Program-made: the position numbers and the translations under genes
NCBI GenBank assembly: GCA_002085445.1
Contig: NBMI01000010.1
Coordinates: 1-64,000 of the forward strand
Source of the DNA: Candidatus Parabeggiatoa sp. nov. 2
GTDB taxonomy: Bacteria; Pseudomonadota; Gammaproteobacteria; Beggiatoales; Beggiatoaceae
Reading direction: 5' to 3'
DNA length: 64,000 bases
The notes under the pieces: model-generated
The model's database searches: none
What the model was told of the DNA's origin: nothing
The model's input: the letters and a program-made list of their open reading frames with translations, nothing else
Part shown: positions 51,701 through 60,440 of the stretch, piece after piece
Numbering within the stretch: position 1 is the first letter of the stretch
Layout of the letters: each line of letters begins with the position of its first letter

Positions 51701-52424
51701 CAGCAAGCACTATTTTACAATCGCTTGCAATGCATTTACCCATCGACGGGCGGCCTGCCACGATAATCAAATCAGAACTTTGTAAGCCAGAAGTGAGATT
51801 ATCAAATTCATTAAAATTCGTCGGTATCCCCGTAATATTGCCTTCTTGTTGAGAAAGTATATCTATACGAGCCAACGTATCGGTCAAAACCTTATCAATT
51901 TTGACAAAACCACCTTGGCCGCGTGCCCCTAGTTCCGCAATTTCAAAAACCATTTTTTCTGCGTTATCAAGCAGTTGTGTCGTTTTTCGCCCTTGGGTAT
52001 TAAAAGCACTCTCCATAATATTCGTGCCCACGCGCACCATTTGACGCAAGATGGAACGATCTCGTACAATTTCCGCATAAGCAACAATATTCGCGGCGCT
52101 GGGGGTGTTGCTGGCGAGTAACCCTAAGTAAGGCCCACCGCCGATGGCATCGAGTTGATTGTGTCTTTGCAACCACTCTGATAAGGTAACTGGATCGCAA
52201 GGGTGGCCTTCTTCGGACAATGACTTGATGGCGCGGAAGAGAATCTGATGTTCGCTCTGATAAAAATCCGTTTCTGTGAGAAGATCAGCAATAGAAATCC
52301 ACGCCTCATTATTGAGCATCAAGCCGCCCAACACGGATTGTTCGGCTTCTCTTGAGAAGGGCGGGGTTTTGAGGGATTCAACGGCGTTATCGATGGGAAC
52401 ACCGGGATAAGTAGGTGCCGGCAT
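48747..52424 (-). CDS. dnaB: Replicative DNA helicase with two inteins
   Basis: The hexameric replication-fork helicase. The spliced protein would have about 464 residues: the N-terminal domain (PPFSREAEQSVLGGLMLNNE), a RecA-like core with P-loop GRPSMGK^TS, Walker B GLVVIDYLQLM, and the ending LTKFENSTPNDSYYGE. Two inteins interrupt it, at the P-loop and at RESG^SIEQD. Both have intact splice residues. The open frame extends to a GTG at 52496, but the first 24 codons read a GGTGAGGGTGAGG repeat; the ATG at 52424 gives the usual start. It is coupled to alr by a 4-base overlap. Confidence 0.97.
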   Translation of the reverse strand: MPAPTYPGVPIDNAVESLKTPPFSREAEQSVLGGLMLNNEAWISIADLLTETDFYQSEHQILFRAIKSLSEEGHPCDPVTLSEWLQRHNQLDAIGGGPYLGLLASNTPSAANIVAYAEIVRDRSILRQMVRVGTNIMESAFNTQGRKTTQLLDNAEKMVFEIAELGARGQGGFVKIDKVLTDTLARIDILSQQEGNITGIPTNFNEFDNLTSGLQSSDLIIVAGRPSMGKCIASDCKIVLADGSLATIADIYQRQKAQLLTLGQDYQFLMTQPTDFIDDGIKPVFRVTTQLGRVIETTLTHPFLTLQGWHPLSEIAVGDKIAVPRKIEVFGKETLRECQIKLLAYLIGDGNLTGSQPRLTNSHPQIQKDFIGAVEQFKNPLTQGLEELLGLWEKNAKSKLIPSIVFKLQPAQIALFLNRLFAINGWASVLHRGQVQLGYCNDCYELIRQVQHLLLRFGIIASIKQCTINHSHRQAWQLDILDAESLQIFIDKIGIFAKEKALSEIQAAISNNQSNHNPISTDIREQIAWDEIKAIEPIGFKQVYDLTIPNTHNFVANDICVHNTSFAMNIAEHVAVELKIPVAVFSMEMSDEQLAMRLISSLAKVNLQNVRTGILNDDQWDQITRAVSQLESAPLFIDDTPALSPTELRARVRRLAREHGKLGLVVIDYLQLMQVPDTKESRANEVSEISRSLKSLAKELNVPVMALSQLNRSLEQRTDKRPKMSDLRESGCLHGDSLVTCADTGARVLIRDLVGRTDFYVWGLNTQTMRLERAKVSRAFCTGIKPVFRLTTRLGRTIRATGNHKFYTPDGWKRLDELKTGDYLALPRRIPAPKKITPKTEAELALLGHLIGDGCTLPTHAIQYTTREKDLAELVAQLAVEIFGSFVAPRINAERSWFQVYLSSTRQHTHGVKSVVSEWLDRLGILGLRSYEKRVPKQVFQQSNEGVATFLRHLWVTDGCICLNKIYPNVYYATSSYHLAFDIQSLLLRLGINARVSRVPQPNKGRDQYHVILQGQTDILRFADLVGTVGEYKTQSLAQVREFFGVNKAISKRDVIPNNLWKKTAVMAMQQVGMTHAQFCQKMGTSDSSQRLIFTHNLTRERALRVANALQSDELKKMAQSDIYWDRIATNEPAGEEKVFDLTVPTVHNFTANNLTVSNSIEQDSDLIVFIYRDEVYNEDSPDKGLAEIIIAKQRNGPIGTRHLSFRGNLTKFENSTPNDSYYGE
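48948..50231 (-). other. Intein 2 of DnaB (428 residues, LAGLIDADG)
   Basis: It runs from Cys (CLHGDSLVTCADTGARV) to the terminal Asn (VPTVHNFTANNLTVSN), followed by Ser of the extein. Block B reads RATGNHKFYTPDGW. Homing-endonuclease motifs LLGHLIGDGC and RHLWVTDGC carry the acidic residues. The site RESG^SIEQD is a known DnaB insertion point. With 428 residues and both motifs it looks like a complete splicing-plus-homing element. Confidence 0.93.
50736..51734 (-). other. Intein 1 of DnaB (333 residues)
   Basis: It starts at Cys directly after GRPSMGK (CIASDCKIVLADGSLATIAD) and ends at Asn (NTHNFVANDICVHN), followed by Thr of the extein, inside the ATP-binding loop. Block B reads ETTLTHPFLTLQGW. 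The first endonuclease motif, LLAYLIGDGN, is intact. The second, LNRLFAINGW, has Asn in place of the usual acidic residue, so homing activity may be lost while splicing remains. Confidence 0.92.
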
Positions 52425-52496
52425 AGAAGCTTTTCTAGCGGTTATTGGCCCCTCACCCTCACCCTCGAACCTTCGGTACGGGAATAGGGAGTACAC

Positions 52497-52992
52497 CTTC
52501 TCCCTTGAGGGAGCAGGAGGGGTGGAGTGTCACTTGGAACGAAACACCCCCTTTGAGGGAGCTACTCTATGCACACAAATCGTTCGTAGGGTGGGCTGCT
52601 AAGCAGCAAGGACTTGAAAAATACTTGGTTAGGCTGAAGTTTTTGCAAAAGTTTCCGCAACGGAAACTTTTGCCTGAAAGCCTGAAAGCCTAACCAATAG
52701 TACAATGCCATTAAGTTAAGCCTTCAAATAAATTCTAAGGTTTTGCGCTTCCGTACGTATCATGGCACTATTAGTAGTAGGCTTTAGCTGAACGATAGCG
52801 AATACCGAAGAAACGAAGTAACGAGCTTCGCTACGATCATTTATTCTGAGGCTGAAGCTTAACTTAATGGCATTGAACCAATAGTACCGCCCGCTTGCCC
52901 ACCGAAAGCGCGTAAATAGATATAAAAATATTATGCTTAAAAAGTTATGTGCCTAGAGTAGTTGAGGGAGAGGGCCGGGGTGAGGGTAAAAA
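52497..52992. other. Gap between rplI and dnaB, repeats only
   Basis: Contains CCCTTGAGGGA hairpin pieces, a GTTTCCGCAACGGAAACTTT hairpin (about 52645-52672), two CTTAACTTAATGGCATTGA motifs in opposite orientation (about 52706 and 52858) and GTGAGGGTA runs. No gene. In most gammaproteobacteria these genes lie closer together, so the insertions lengthened the operon. Confidence 0.65.
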
Positions 52993-53442
52993 TCAGTTTT
53001 CGGCGATAACTTGAACAGTCACGAAGGCATCTACATCGGAATGTAAGTGAACTTCTATGTCATACTCACCAACTTGTCGTATAGGCCCATCGGGTAAACT
53101 GATTTCGTGTTTAGAGATTTTTATGCCTCCTTCATTGATGGCTTGTGCAATATCGGCGGCGGTGACAGAGCCAAACAATTTACCTTCAACACCCACTCGG
53201 CCGGCAATTTCGACAATAATCTCTTGTAATTGAGCGGCACGTTCTTGGGCCGATGTCAGTGCATCTGTTTGTGCTTGTTCAAGCCCAGCACGACGTTGTT
53301 CAAATTTCGCGATATTTTTTTGGGTGGCCAGTTCTGCTTTTCCTTGAGGAATCAGATAATTACGAGCGTAACCGCTTTTAACCGCCACAAATTCACCTAG
53401 ATTGCCTAAGTGTTTTATTTTTTCGAGAAGAATAACTTCCAT
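52993..53442 (-). CDS. rplI: Ribosomal protein L9
   Basis: A 149-residue two-domain protein of normal length: N-terminal MEVILLEKIKHLGNLGEFVAVKSGYARN binding 23S rRNA, a long connecting helix (FEQRRAGLEQAQTDALTSAQ), and a C-terminal domain (GSVTAADIAQAINE). It is intact. GAGG lies 11 bases upstream of the ATG. It belongs to the rpsF-rpsR-rplI-dnaB block. Confidence 0.98.
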   Translation of the reverse strand: MEVILLEKIKHLGNLGEFVAVKSGYARNYLIPQGKAELATQKNIAKFEQRRAGLEQAQTDALTSAQERAAQLQEIIVEIAGRVGVEGKLFGSVTAADIAQAINEGGIKISKHEISLPDGPIRQVGEYDIEVHLHSDVDAFVTVQVIAEN

Positions 53443-53893
53443 TAGTTAAAAAACCTCAGTATTCTGGATTTTGGTAATTGGTAATTGGTAATTGGTAATC
53501 GGTAATTGGTAATTGGTAATAATGGGCTATCAGTTATCAGTAGGGAAACTTGAACGGGTGAGGTGGCTAGGAGAAAGGTTTTTTTAGCTATACTTAGCAC
53601 CGTTACACACCCCCCAACCCCTCTCAAGAGGGGAGTCAAACCGTGGCAAGTCCCTCAAAGCGGGGATGCCTGGGGTGTGTCGTGATTCTCAAACTTATCG
53701 AGCAAAGCTCTCTTTGAGTTTCGTTATCTCGCAAGCGGAAGTTACTGCGTTTCAGAGCGAAGCGAGATCAAAAACGCTTTACGAAGTTCTTCGCTACGCG
53801 AAGAACGAAGTTTGCTGCCGCTGAGTCCCTTTCCCCTTTCCGCTTTTTCGTGTTCTCATGTTTTTTCTTTCCCCTTGCTCCGAAACCATTAAA
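53443..53893. other. Gap between rpsR and rplI
   Basis: Tandem GGTAATTGGTAATT units lie at 53471-53520, then GGGAGTCAAACCGTGGCAAGTCC (as near 533-560), an end of the TATACTTAGCACCGTTAC miniature family near 53587, and CGAAGCGAGATCAAAAACGC-like pieces. No gene. These repeats split a normally tight ribosomal operon. Confidence 0.65.
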
Positions 53894-54124
53894 CTAATCA
53901 TGTGCGTCGGAGTAAGGCAACAATGCCAAGTAACGTGCGCGTTTAATCGCTTTGGCTAATTGCCGTTGATATTTAGACTTGGTGCCTGTAATGCGACTCG
54001 GCACAATTTTGCCTGTTTCGGTGACATAGCCTCTGAGGGTGTTTAGATCCTTGTAATCGATCTCCTCAACACCTTCGGCGGTAAATCGACAATATTTTTT
54101 GCGACGAAAAAAATTACGTGACAT
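53894..54124 (-). CDS. rpsR: Ribosomal protein S18
   Basis: A 76-residue protein, [73 protein letters not shown]. This is full-length S18, which pairs with S6 on the 30S platform. The longer open frame upstream to 54322 overlaps rpsF and is not part of the protein. No priB gene lies between rpsF and rpsR. Confidence 0.98.
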   Translation of the reverse strand: MSRNFFRRKKYCRFTAEGVEEIDYKDLNTLRGYVTETGKIVPSRITGTKSKYQRQLAKAIKRARYLALLPYSDAHD

Positions 54125-54176
54125 GGTACGTGCGCCCCGTTGAGAGTGGGTGGAAAAATGTTGAGTTTGGTGTTCG

Positions 54177-54590
54177 TTAAGCCGCTTTTTTTTCATTTTC
54201 ATCACCCAAGTTATCTTCGTCGTCTTCAGTCTGGTTGTACGATTCTTCTTCTGATGGTTTCTGTGGCGTTGGCTCCTTTTTAGCCAGCACAGATGGTTCG
54301 GTAATCGCTTTTTTCCGCCCAAGGATCATGTGACGAATCACTGCATCGTTGAAACGAAAAGCGCCAGCGAGTTCATTTAGAACCTCTGTGTCACACTCAA
54401 TGTTCATCAAGACATAGTGCGCCTTGTGTATCTTATTGATAGGGTAAGCTAATTGGCGACGCCCCCAATCTTCGAGGCGGTGGATACGGCCATTTTGGCC
54501 TTCTATGATTGCCTGATAGCGTTCAATCATCGCCGGCACTTGTTCACTCTGATCGGGGTGAACGAGAAATACCATTTCGTAGTGTTTCAT
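54177..54590 (-). CDS. rpsF: Ribosomal protein S6
   Basis: A 137-residue protein with [40 protein letters not shown] and [13 protein letters not shown]. It has an acidic, low-complexity C-terminal extension (about residues 105-137), longer than the average for S6 but in line with acidic tails elsewhere. TAAGGAAC precedes the ATG. First gene of the ribosomal/dnaB block. Confidence 0.98.
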   Translation of the reverse strand: MKHYEMVFLVHPDQSEQVPAMIERYQAIIEGQNGRIHRLEDWGRRQLAYPINKIHKAHYVLMNIECDTEVLNELAGAFRFNDAVIRHMILGRKKAITEPSVLAKKEPTPQKPSEEESYNQTEDDEDNLGDENEKKAA

Positions 54591-55467
54591 GATGTTCCTT
54601 ATGGATTAAGCAGCTTTATGCCCTTATTGAGTCATTAAGCAAGGATATGCCCCCCGGTTTCCCCCAAGCGGACTCTTATGGACACACAAGTCAGTATGTT
54701 ATTGAAAATTATCATTTTTTAACTTCTCAGCCTGAGTTGTTAATGAATACCCTTTAAAAAATCCGATGTCTTAAAGACATCGGATTTTTAGCATTACTTG
54801 TGTGCGTCGAGTAGCCCAGTGGGGGAAGGATTAGGGGGAGTTAGGTATTTAAAAAGTGGCTAAGTATAGTAGACTTGATGGGGGATAGCAACTAGGCCCG
54901 GCGCCTTTTGATTTGTATGAGATTTTTTTCCAAAAGGGGATGAACGGGGTGTGTTTTTAGTCCTGTTTTTAGCCGCGCAAAGTATAAACATCGGGATAAA
55001 TTCGCCAACCACTCCTCGGTATTGTGTTTTTTTGTAATGAAACTTTAATACCGGCGGGGTTTTCGATATCCCGTAGGTTTTTCGCGTTGCTTAAACTCCA
55101 TCCCTTCATTCGTTTACTGTGAAAATAAACATCACACCGAGTACAACGGATTAGGGGAATAAACGGATTTTTTCAAGGCCAATTATAACTTTAAAAAAAT
55201 CCGATGTCTTTAAGACATCGGATTTTTAGCACTACCGCGAATAGTGAATAGCCAATTACCAATTACCAAGTCGCCTTTAAATAAGTTTCAAGGCTTTACG
55301 CTGATGTCCGCTAAAACGGACTAACTATTTATTCGTGCTGGTTTTAATTAGTCGCTTGCTAATCAACGCGCATGTTGGAGTTCAAGGCTGGCTTTGAACA
55401 AAGGACGCTAAGGTTTTGATTTCTATGAGTCCGTTCGCGTGTCAAGCCACGGTAAACCTTTCTAAAA
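54591..55467. other. Intergenic with ATCCGATGTCTT hairpins
   Basis: Two near-identical hairpins, AAATCCGATGTCTT/AAGACATCGGATTT, lie at about 54757-54790 and 55195-55229; the first could end transcription from the left. One divergent repeat unit (GAGTACAACGGATTAGGGGAATAAACGGAT) lies at 55138-55167. Positions 55006-55030 and 55660-55685 share a CCAACCACTC-containing segment. No gene. Confidence 0.65.
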
Positions 55468-56325
55468 CTAGCCAAGAACCACCAGTTTAATCAATTCAAA
55501 AATACCGGACGCGATTACGTTATTCGCTATAGATTGCCCCGTTTGACTTAATTGCTGTTTTTGCGCGTTAGTCAACTCCCATTCTTGTTTCTGTGTCCAT
55601 TCATTGAATGATTTCTCGTCTCGCACGGCGCGAGTCAGTTCGTCCGCTAACCACCATAGTAAGACTTCGGGACAAATCCGCCAACCACTCGGATTTCCGC
55701 TGTCTTTGGTAATGAAACCTGTTTTTTCTAGGCGGCGCAATTCTTGTCCAGTGAAATCCTTCATCTCACGGAGTAAGCGTTTTTGAGTAAACGTGTTATT
55801 TTTCACTAGCTTGGGTATCTGTGTTAATGCTATCGTCATCACCGCCATGCGTGTCATCGGTGTCCAGAGTCGCCAAGTGTCGTTGAATGTCAATTCGGCG
55901 TTGTTGTAGAGTTGTTGCCCGGCCTGTTCTCGCCGTTGTAGGGGGTCTGTTTCGCCGTCTTCGTAGGCTTCCCATAGGGCCGAGGCGGCGGTTTGTAATA
56001 AATAGGGATGGGTGCCGGCGATTTTGCTGATGAAGCGACGATCTTCTATGTTAAAGCGTTCACCGGCCTTTTTTAATAATGTCTTGCTCTGTTCGTCTGC
56101 GAGCGGCTCCAACGTAATTTCTCTAAGTATATTAAAGTAAGGAGAGCCTGTTGCGGTGTTGTATTCTTGTGTTTGAGTGTTGAGCGTAGACAAGGACTGG
56201 CGACCGGCAATCAGTAAAGACAGTGCGGGCTGTAGGGAGGCTAGAGAGCGTAGACTCCCGAAAAACTCTGCATTGTTGAGGTGAGGATGGTTTAATAAGA
56301 CATCAAATTCATCTAACATTACCAC
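55468..56325 (-). pseudogene. STAND-type ATPase, 5' half removed by a repeat
   Basis: The remaining 285 residues begin with the Walker B strand (VMLDEFDVLLNHP). They continue with sensor LLIAGRQSL, helical lid, winged-helix-like LRRLEKTGFITKDSGNPSGW and a hydrophobic C-terminal helix (ASGIFELIKLVVLG). The P-loop and everything before it are missing: the composite repeat 56326-56822 starts exactly where the gene breaks. The apparent start GTG/ATG is accidental. It was probably a relative of the ATPase at 57477-59363. Confidence 0.8.
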
Positions 56326-56822
56326 GAGTACAACTAATTACGCGGATGAGTACAACGAATTACGCGGATGAGTACAACTAATTACGCGGATGAGTACAAC
56401 TAATTACGCGGATAAACGAATTAGGAGATACTGAGTACAACGAAACGCAGTGGCGGAACGCCTATTACGCGGATAAACGAATTAGGATAAATGTAGTGCA
56501 ACGACACTGCGTGCGGATAAACGAATTGGCTAAAGATAAAATCCATCCATAATTGGTTGGTTATACTTACTGTAATTGGTTTATCCTCAAAACGTTGTAT
56601 AGTATTACGCAACGACAACAATTCGTTTATCCGCGTAATTAGTTGTACTCTCATTAATTCGTTGTACTCATCAAGACAATTCGCTTATCCGCGTAATTCG
56701 TTGTACTCACTCCTCAGGACAATTCGTTTATCCGCGTAATTAGTTGTACTCTCATTAATTCGTTGTACTCATCAGGACAATTCGTTTATCCGCGTAATTA
56801 GTTGTACTAACTCGTTGTACTC
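56326..56822. repeat. Composite repeat with inverted arms, copy 1
   Basis: The left arm is five or six 31-bp units in plus orientation, and the right arm about six units in minus orientation. A ~95-bp unique core (about 56528-56620, AAAATCCATCCATAATTGG ... AAAACGTTGTATA) lies between them. A second copy with the same core lies at 60441-60930. It truncates the ATPase gene at 56325. Confidence 0.9.
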
Positions 56823-56845
56823 AACGTTGGAACGACAAAAAATGA

Positions 56846-57526
56846 CTAATAACTAAGTGCAATCAAGTAGTTACCTGAAGGCAAACCCTCAAGGTTTTTG
56901 CAGAATTTTTCTGACAACATGAGTATATGCGTGTTCTCTTCACCTTGCCAACGATATTCTACTATGACTTGAGGTGAGGTTGGGTTGGATTCGCGTTTGA
57001 CACGAAAATATTCGGCAATCATCGTTTTACCTTCCTCGGTGCGCAGGCGAATTTGTCCATCATATTTGAGACGAGTTATTCCAGTGATGGGCACTTTTTT
57101 AGCGGCCACTGCTCCCGGATCGTCCATGCCTTCATAAATCAGTAAGTTGACAGCACGGTCTTTGTCTTCTCTACGAATACTCCACCACTGCAACACCCAT
57201 ATCCCCAAAACCAAGAATACTAGCACCAGCGTAAATATTGCGAATGCGATTAATAAAAGGTTATCTGATATTAATAAAACGATATCTGATAATAACGAAA
57301 TGACAGATTCTAATTTTATGCTAGGGAGAGAAAGTATGACGAGTATTATTAAGATGGAAACTAGTCCAAAAATAACACTATTGTAGGTTTTCTTATAATG
57401 TTGTTGAGTTTTCTCCAAGTTAACTTGCTCTCGTTTCGTTTTTGCGAGAGTTTCCTCCAAGTTAACGACATCTACTTCAGTCACAGCCAAATGCAAATAA
57501 TTCTTCGTAATTAGCTTCGATACCAA
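56846..57526 (-). CDS. Membrane-anchored C-terminal part of STAND/TPR protein
   Basis: About 210 residues read here: a coiled-coil segment (VVNLEETLAKTKREQVNLEK), two membrane helices (VIFGLVSILIILVILSLPSI and LLLIAFAIFTLVLVFLVLGI), then a beta-rich soluble end (GITRLKYDGQIRLRTEEGKT). There is no ATG or ribosome site; the first possible starts lie inside the end of the next gene in another frame. It is best read as the detached C-terminal part of the protein encoded at 57477-59363, separated by a frameshift in the 57477-57526 overlap. Programmed shifting or reinitiation is possible. Confidence 0.65.
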   Translation of the reverse strand: MVSKLITKNYLHLAVTEVDVVNLEETLAKTKREQVNLEKTQQHYKKTYNSVIFGLVSILIILVILSLPSIKLESVISLLSDIVLLISDNLLLIAFAIFTLVLVFLVLGIWVLQWWSIRREDKDRAVNLLIYEGMDDPGAVAAKKVPITGITRLKYDGQIRLRTEEGKTMIAEYFRVKRESNPTSPQVIVEYRWQGEENTHILMLSEKFCKNLEGLPSGNYLIALSY

Positions 57527-59363
57527 CGACTTTGGCTAATAGCGTTGTAGCCGTTTTTTTATCACCGCTTTGCAATGCCCCTAAAGCATTTTGATAGAGT
57601 TTCGCCAGATGAGTTTGTTGCTCCAATTGTGCTAATTCAGAACGCCAGTCTTGCAGATCGGAGAACTCGTTGGCTAATTGGCGTACCAATTTCAACGCTT
57701 CTTGAGAACGTTTTTCCGTTTTTAATTCTTCCAACTTTTTTAAAGAGTTAGAGAATTCTCGGTGACGTATTTTCTGCTCAACTTCGGCAACTTTCTCGTT
57801 AAGCCCAACCTTCCGATAGGCTTTTAATGCGGTTTCAAAATCATTTTTAGCCAAAGCCGCATCACCGCGCTGTTGCCAAATGTCTATTCGTCTATCTGCT
57901 GCTTCTGATTGATTGGGTTCTAATTCCAGCACTTGCTCATAGAAGCCCAATTGTTGTTCCTCATTATCAGCTTTGTTAGCCAATTCCAGCAAAGCCTGTC
58001 TCAAGCGCGAACGAGCGGCAACTGGTTGATATTCATACAATCGTTCCAATAATTTTCTGGCTTCTTCGGCTTGCCCTTGAGCCAACAGAATATCAGCTAA
58101 CAACTGATTCGCGTTGACATGATTGGGATTCAATCCAATAGCTTGGCGTAACGGATTGAAGGCAGTTTCTAATTGTCCGCCTCGATACAAGCCCAAAGCG
58201 GCTTGGTAAAAGCTTTCCGCCACCGGTTCAATGCGATCAAGTTCTTCCTGTACTCGCTTTAAGGGCTTATTTTCCTCAATCCAACGGCGCAGTAACTCAA
58301 CGCGAAAACGATAGCCACCGTTAGCGGGTTCCAGCAAATCCCACTCTCGCAACAAACGGGGGGCATTTTGTAATTCCCGAATGACTACACGCACACCGCT
58401 TTCATGCAGACATTTTTCCAAGGCTTCCTCAGTCATGGGTTTGGGGCCAGCTTCAGCCAAAGCCGAAGCCACTATTCGTTCGGCTGGGGGCAAACCATCC
58501 CATAACCACTCCAAGGTATTGCGACTGGAGTCCAAAGTATCGAAAATAACTTCTTCCACATCCGCAGGAGTGGCAGCGGGAATCGTTTCTGGGCTTTCAT
58601 CGTAGGCGCATTTCTCCCAAACATGGGAACACAGTTGTTGTGTGAGAAAGGCATGACCGTTTGTGTATTGCCAAACACAGTCTATCGCCTCATCAGACCA
58701 GTTGAGGCTATGATTAGCCTCGGATAAACGCACCAGTTTTTGAGTATCTTCTTGATTTAAAAGTGATACACGCTTGGTATCTGTGCCTTTAAATACAGAC
58801 AAGGCAATATTGGTGAGATCAGCAACATTACGCCCAATCACAAACACAAAATTCAGATGTTGGGTATCGATATCCAGTAGTTGACGCAAATAGGGAAAAA
58901 AGGCCTTTCCTGCCGGCTGTTCGGCTTCGGGCGCCGCCAGTAGTACATCAAATTCATCAAACAACAAGACTAAGGCCCTATTTTCTGCTGACAAACTTTG
59001 CAAGACATTGGGTAACCACGTTTCTTGGAAAGCGGTTTCAGGCGCTTCGCCCAAATCCGGATCGGCTTGGTTTAGGGCATTGGCAATGCTTTTGGCTAAC
59101 ACACTGACGACTTGGCCCACTGTCCAACTGGCTTTGTCTTGTAAGTCAAAGTAAATTGGGCAATAATTTCCTTCGCTGGGCAAATGGGCCTTTAAGTATT
59201 GCAGCACCGAGGTTTTACCAATGCGCCGTTGGCCGTATAAAACAATGGCATTATCTTGAGGCCGACGCAACATTTGCACAACTTTGTTCAACACATCGAT
59301 GCGTCCAACAAAGGCATTGCTATTGCCGACGGGATTGCCGGCGATGTAAGGATTATCTGGCAT
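57477..59363 (-). CDS. STAND ATPase with TPR repeats
   Basis: A 628-residue protein. Residues 1-330 form a STAND/AAA-like ATPase (VGRIDVLNKVV, Walker A YGQRRIGKTS at 43-52, Walker B LVLLFDEFDVLL at 131-142, FVIGRNVADL, then winged-helix LLREWDLLEPANGGYRF). Residues ~385-615 form several TPR units (AALGLYRGGQLETAFNPLRQ, ADILLAQGQAEEARKLL, DAALAKNDFETALKAYRK). Such proteins are signal-dependent switches, often for programmed death or defence; here the trigger and effector are unknown. The ORF ends in FAFGCD and overlaps the next frame by 50 bases (see 56846-57526). Confidence 0.85.
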   Translation of the reverse strand: MPDNPYIAGNPVGNSNAFVGRIDVLNKVVQMLRRPQDNAIVLYGQRRIGKTSVLQYLKAHLPSEGNYCPIYFDLQDKASWTVGQVVSVLAKSIANALNQADPDLGEAPETAFQETWLPNVLQSLSAENRALVLLFDEFDVLLAAPEAEQPAGKAFFPYLRQLLDIDTQHLNFVFVIGRNVADLTNIALSVFKGTDTKRVSLLNQEDTQKLVRLSEANHSLNWSDEAIDCVWQYTNGHAFLTQQLCSHVWEKCAYDESPETIPAATPADVEEVIFDTLDSSRNTLEWLWDGLPPAERIVASALAEAGPKPMTEEALEKCLHESGVRVVIRELQNAPRLLREWDLLEPANGGYRFRVELLRRWIEENKPLKRVQEELDRIEPVAESFYQAALGLYRGGQLETAFNPLRQAIGLNPNHVNANQLLADILLAQGQAEEARKLLERLYEYQPVAARSRLRQALLELANKADNEEQQLGFYEQVLELEPNQSEAADRRIDIWQQRGDAALAKNDFETALKAYRKVGLNEKVAEVEQKIRHREFSNSLKKLEELKTEKRSQEALKLVRQLANEFSDLQDWRSELAQLEQQTHLAKLYQNALGALQSGDKKTATTLLAKVVGIEANYEELFAFGCD

Positions 59364-59466
59364 GGCGTAGTTCTAAATAGAAAATCATATTTTAGAGATA
59401 CCGTTTGGATGAATAATTATAGTCTATTATTCATTTTCAAACTATTGTGTTTGAGAACATGGCCCA

Positions 59467-59985
59467 TTATTCGGGGCCTTCTGATGATGAATCTTGTTTC
59501 AGTTTCGGCCGGCGTCCAGTTATAAAAACATACGCCAAACCAATTAACGTCGTTCCATACACAATAAGCCCAGAAATTTCAAACCCATAACCAATTAAGA
59601 ACATTCCGCTAAACGCTATCATGCCCACTATGAGAAGAGCGTAATGTTGACCTCTTGACTGAACTTGGTATATTTTGTCAAGCTTTTCTTTTTCCATCTT
59701 TTGACGATGTACCAATTGCCGTTCGGCCATTTTTAGAATTCTATTGGCAGCACCTGGCAACACTTCCTCGTATTCTTTTAATGCCGACGGCGGTGGAAGA
59801 GGCCCCTCCCAAAATCGAGAAATAGAACTCAGTTGCGGATGTTTTTGTATCCGAATAATAACCTCTTCTTTCTGTTCATCATCAAGTTGATTAAACAACT
59901 CAATCAACTCCCTTGAATCATCCAATCGATCTTTCGTCTCGTCTTTGCCACTTTTATTGGCTAGTTGTTTCTCTTCTGAACTCAT
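59467..59985 (-). CDS. DUF2335 membrane protein
   Basis: A 172-residue protein. Residues 1-50 are charged; then comes the DUF2335 signature (EGPLPPPSALKEYEEVLPGA, ILKMAERQLVHRQ) and two membrane helices (ALLIVGMIAFSGMFLIGYGF and IVYGTTLIGLAYVFITG). Its function is unknown; it often accompanies mobile or STAND-ATPase genes. Its ATG overlaps the stop of the upstream gene by four bases, so translation is coupled. Confidence 0.8.
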   Translation of the reverse strand: MSSEEKQLANKSGKDETKDRLDDSRELIELFNQLDDEQKEEVIIRIQKHPQLSSISRFWEGPLPPPSALKEYEEVLPGAANRILKMAERQLVHRQKMEKEKLDKIYQVQSRGQHYALLIVGMIAFSGMFLIGYGFEISGLIVYGTTLIGLAYVFITGRRPKLKQDSSSEGPE

Positions 59986-60365
59986 TTCTGTTCCTTCGTG
60001 TTAAAGAGGGCATATTCGGCGCTAAAGTATGCACTCCAAAGATCATCACCGACATTTTGCCAATCTGATTGCAACGCTTGTGTATCAGACTGGTAAAATA
60101 GAGCATCATCAAGTAACGATGAGGCTGAGACTTGCGGGTTCAAATTAAAAATAGAACTCGCACCCGCCAAGTAATCTGTCGGTGTGTAAACACTTTCAAC
60201 TTCATTGATTTTTTTGAGGGCTTTGAGTTTGGCTAGATAATTTTGACGGTTTTCACCACTTTCGTCATGCTCTTTCACGGCCTTAATCAAGGCTTCCAGA
60301 CACGCTTTAATGGCATTATGGCGTTTTTTCTCTTGAGCCTTAATAGATGCTATTACTCTGTTCAT
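59982..60365 (-). CDS. Hypothetical protein coupled to DUF2335 gene
   Basis: A 127-residue soluble protein with a basic helical N-terminus (IASIKAQEKKRHNAIKACLE) and an acidic second half (ALFYQSDTQALQSDWQNVGD). I do not recognise it by name, but its end resembles short proteins that precede DUF2335 genes. The ATGA overlap with the next gene suggests a two-gene operon. The upstream flank is a composite repeat. Confidence 0.65.
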   Translation of the reverse strand: MNRVIASIKAQEKKRHNAIKACLEALIKAVKEHDESGENRQNYLAKLKALKKINEVESVYTPTDYLAGASSIFNLNPQVSASSLLDDALFYQSDTQALQSDWQNVGDDLWSAYFSAEYALFNTKEQK

Positions 60366-60440
60366 GTTGCTACCCTGGCGTTGTTTGGATATCAGTTTAT
60401 TTTTCTATTTTAGCGTTTTCGATACCGCTTGGAAAGCCAA

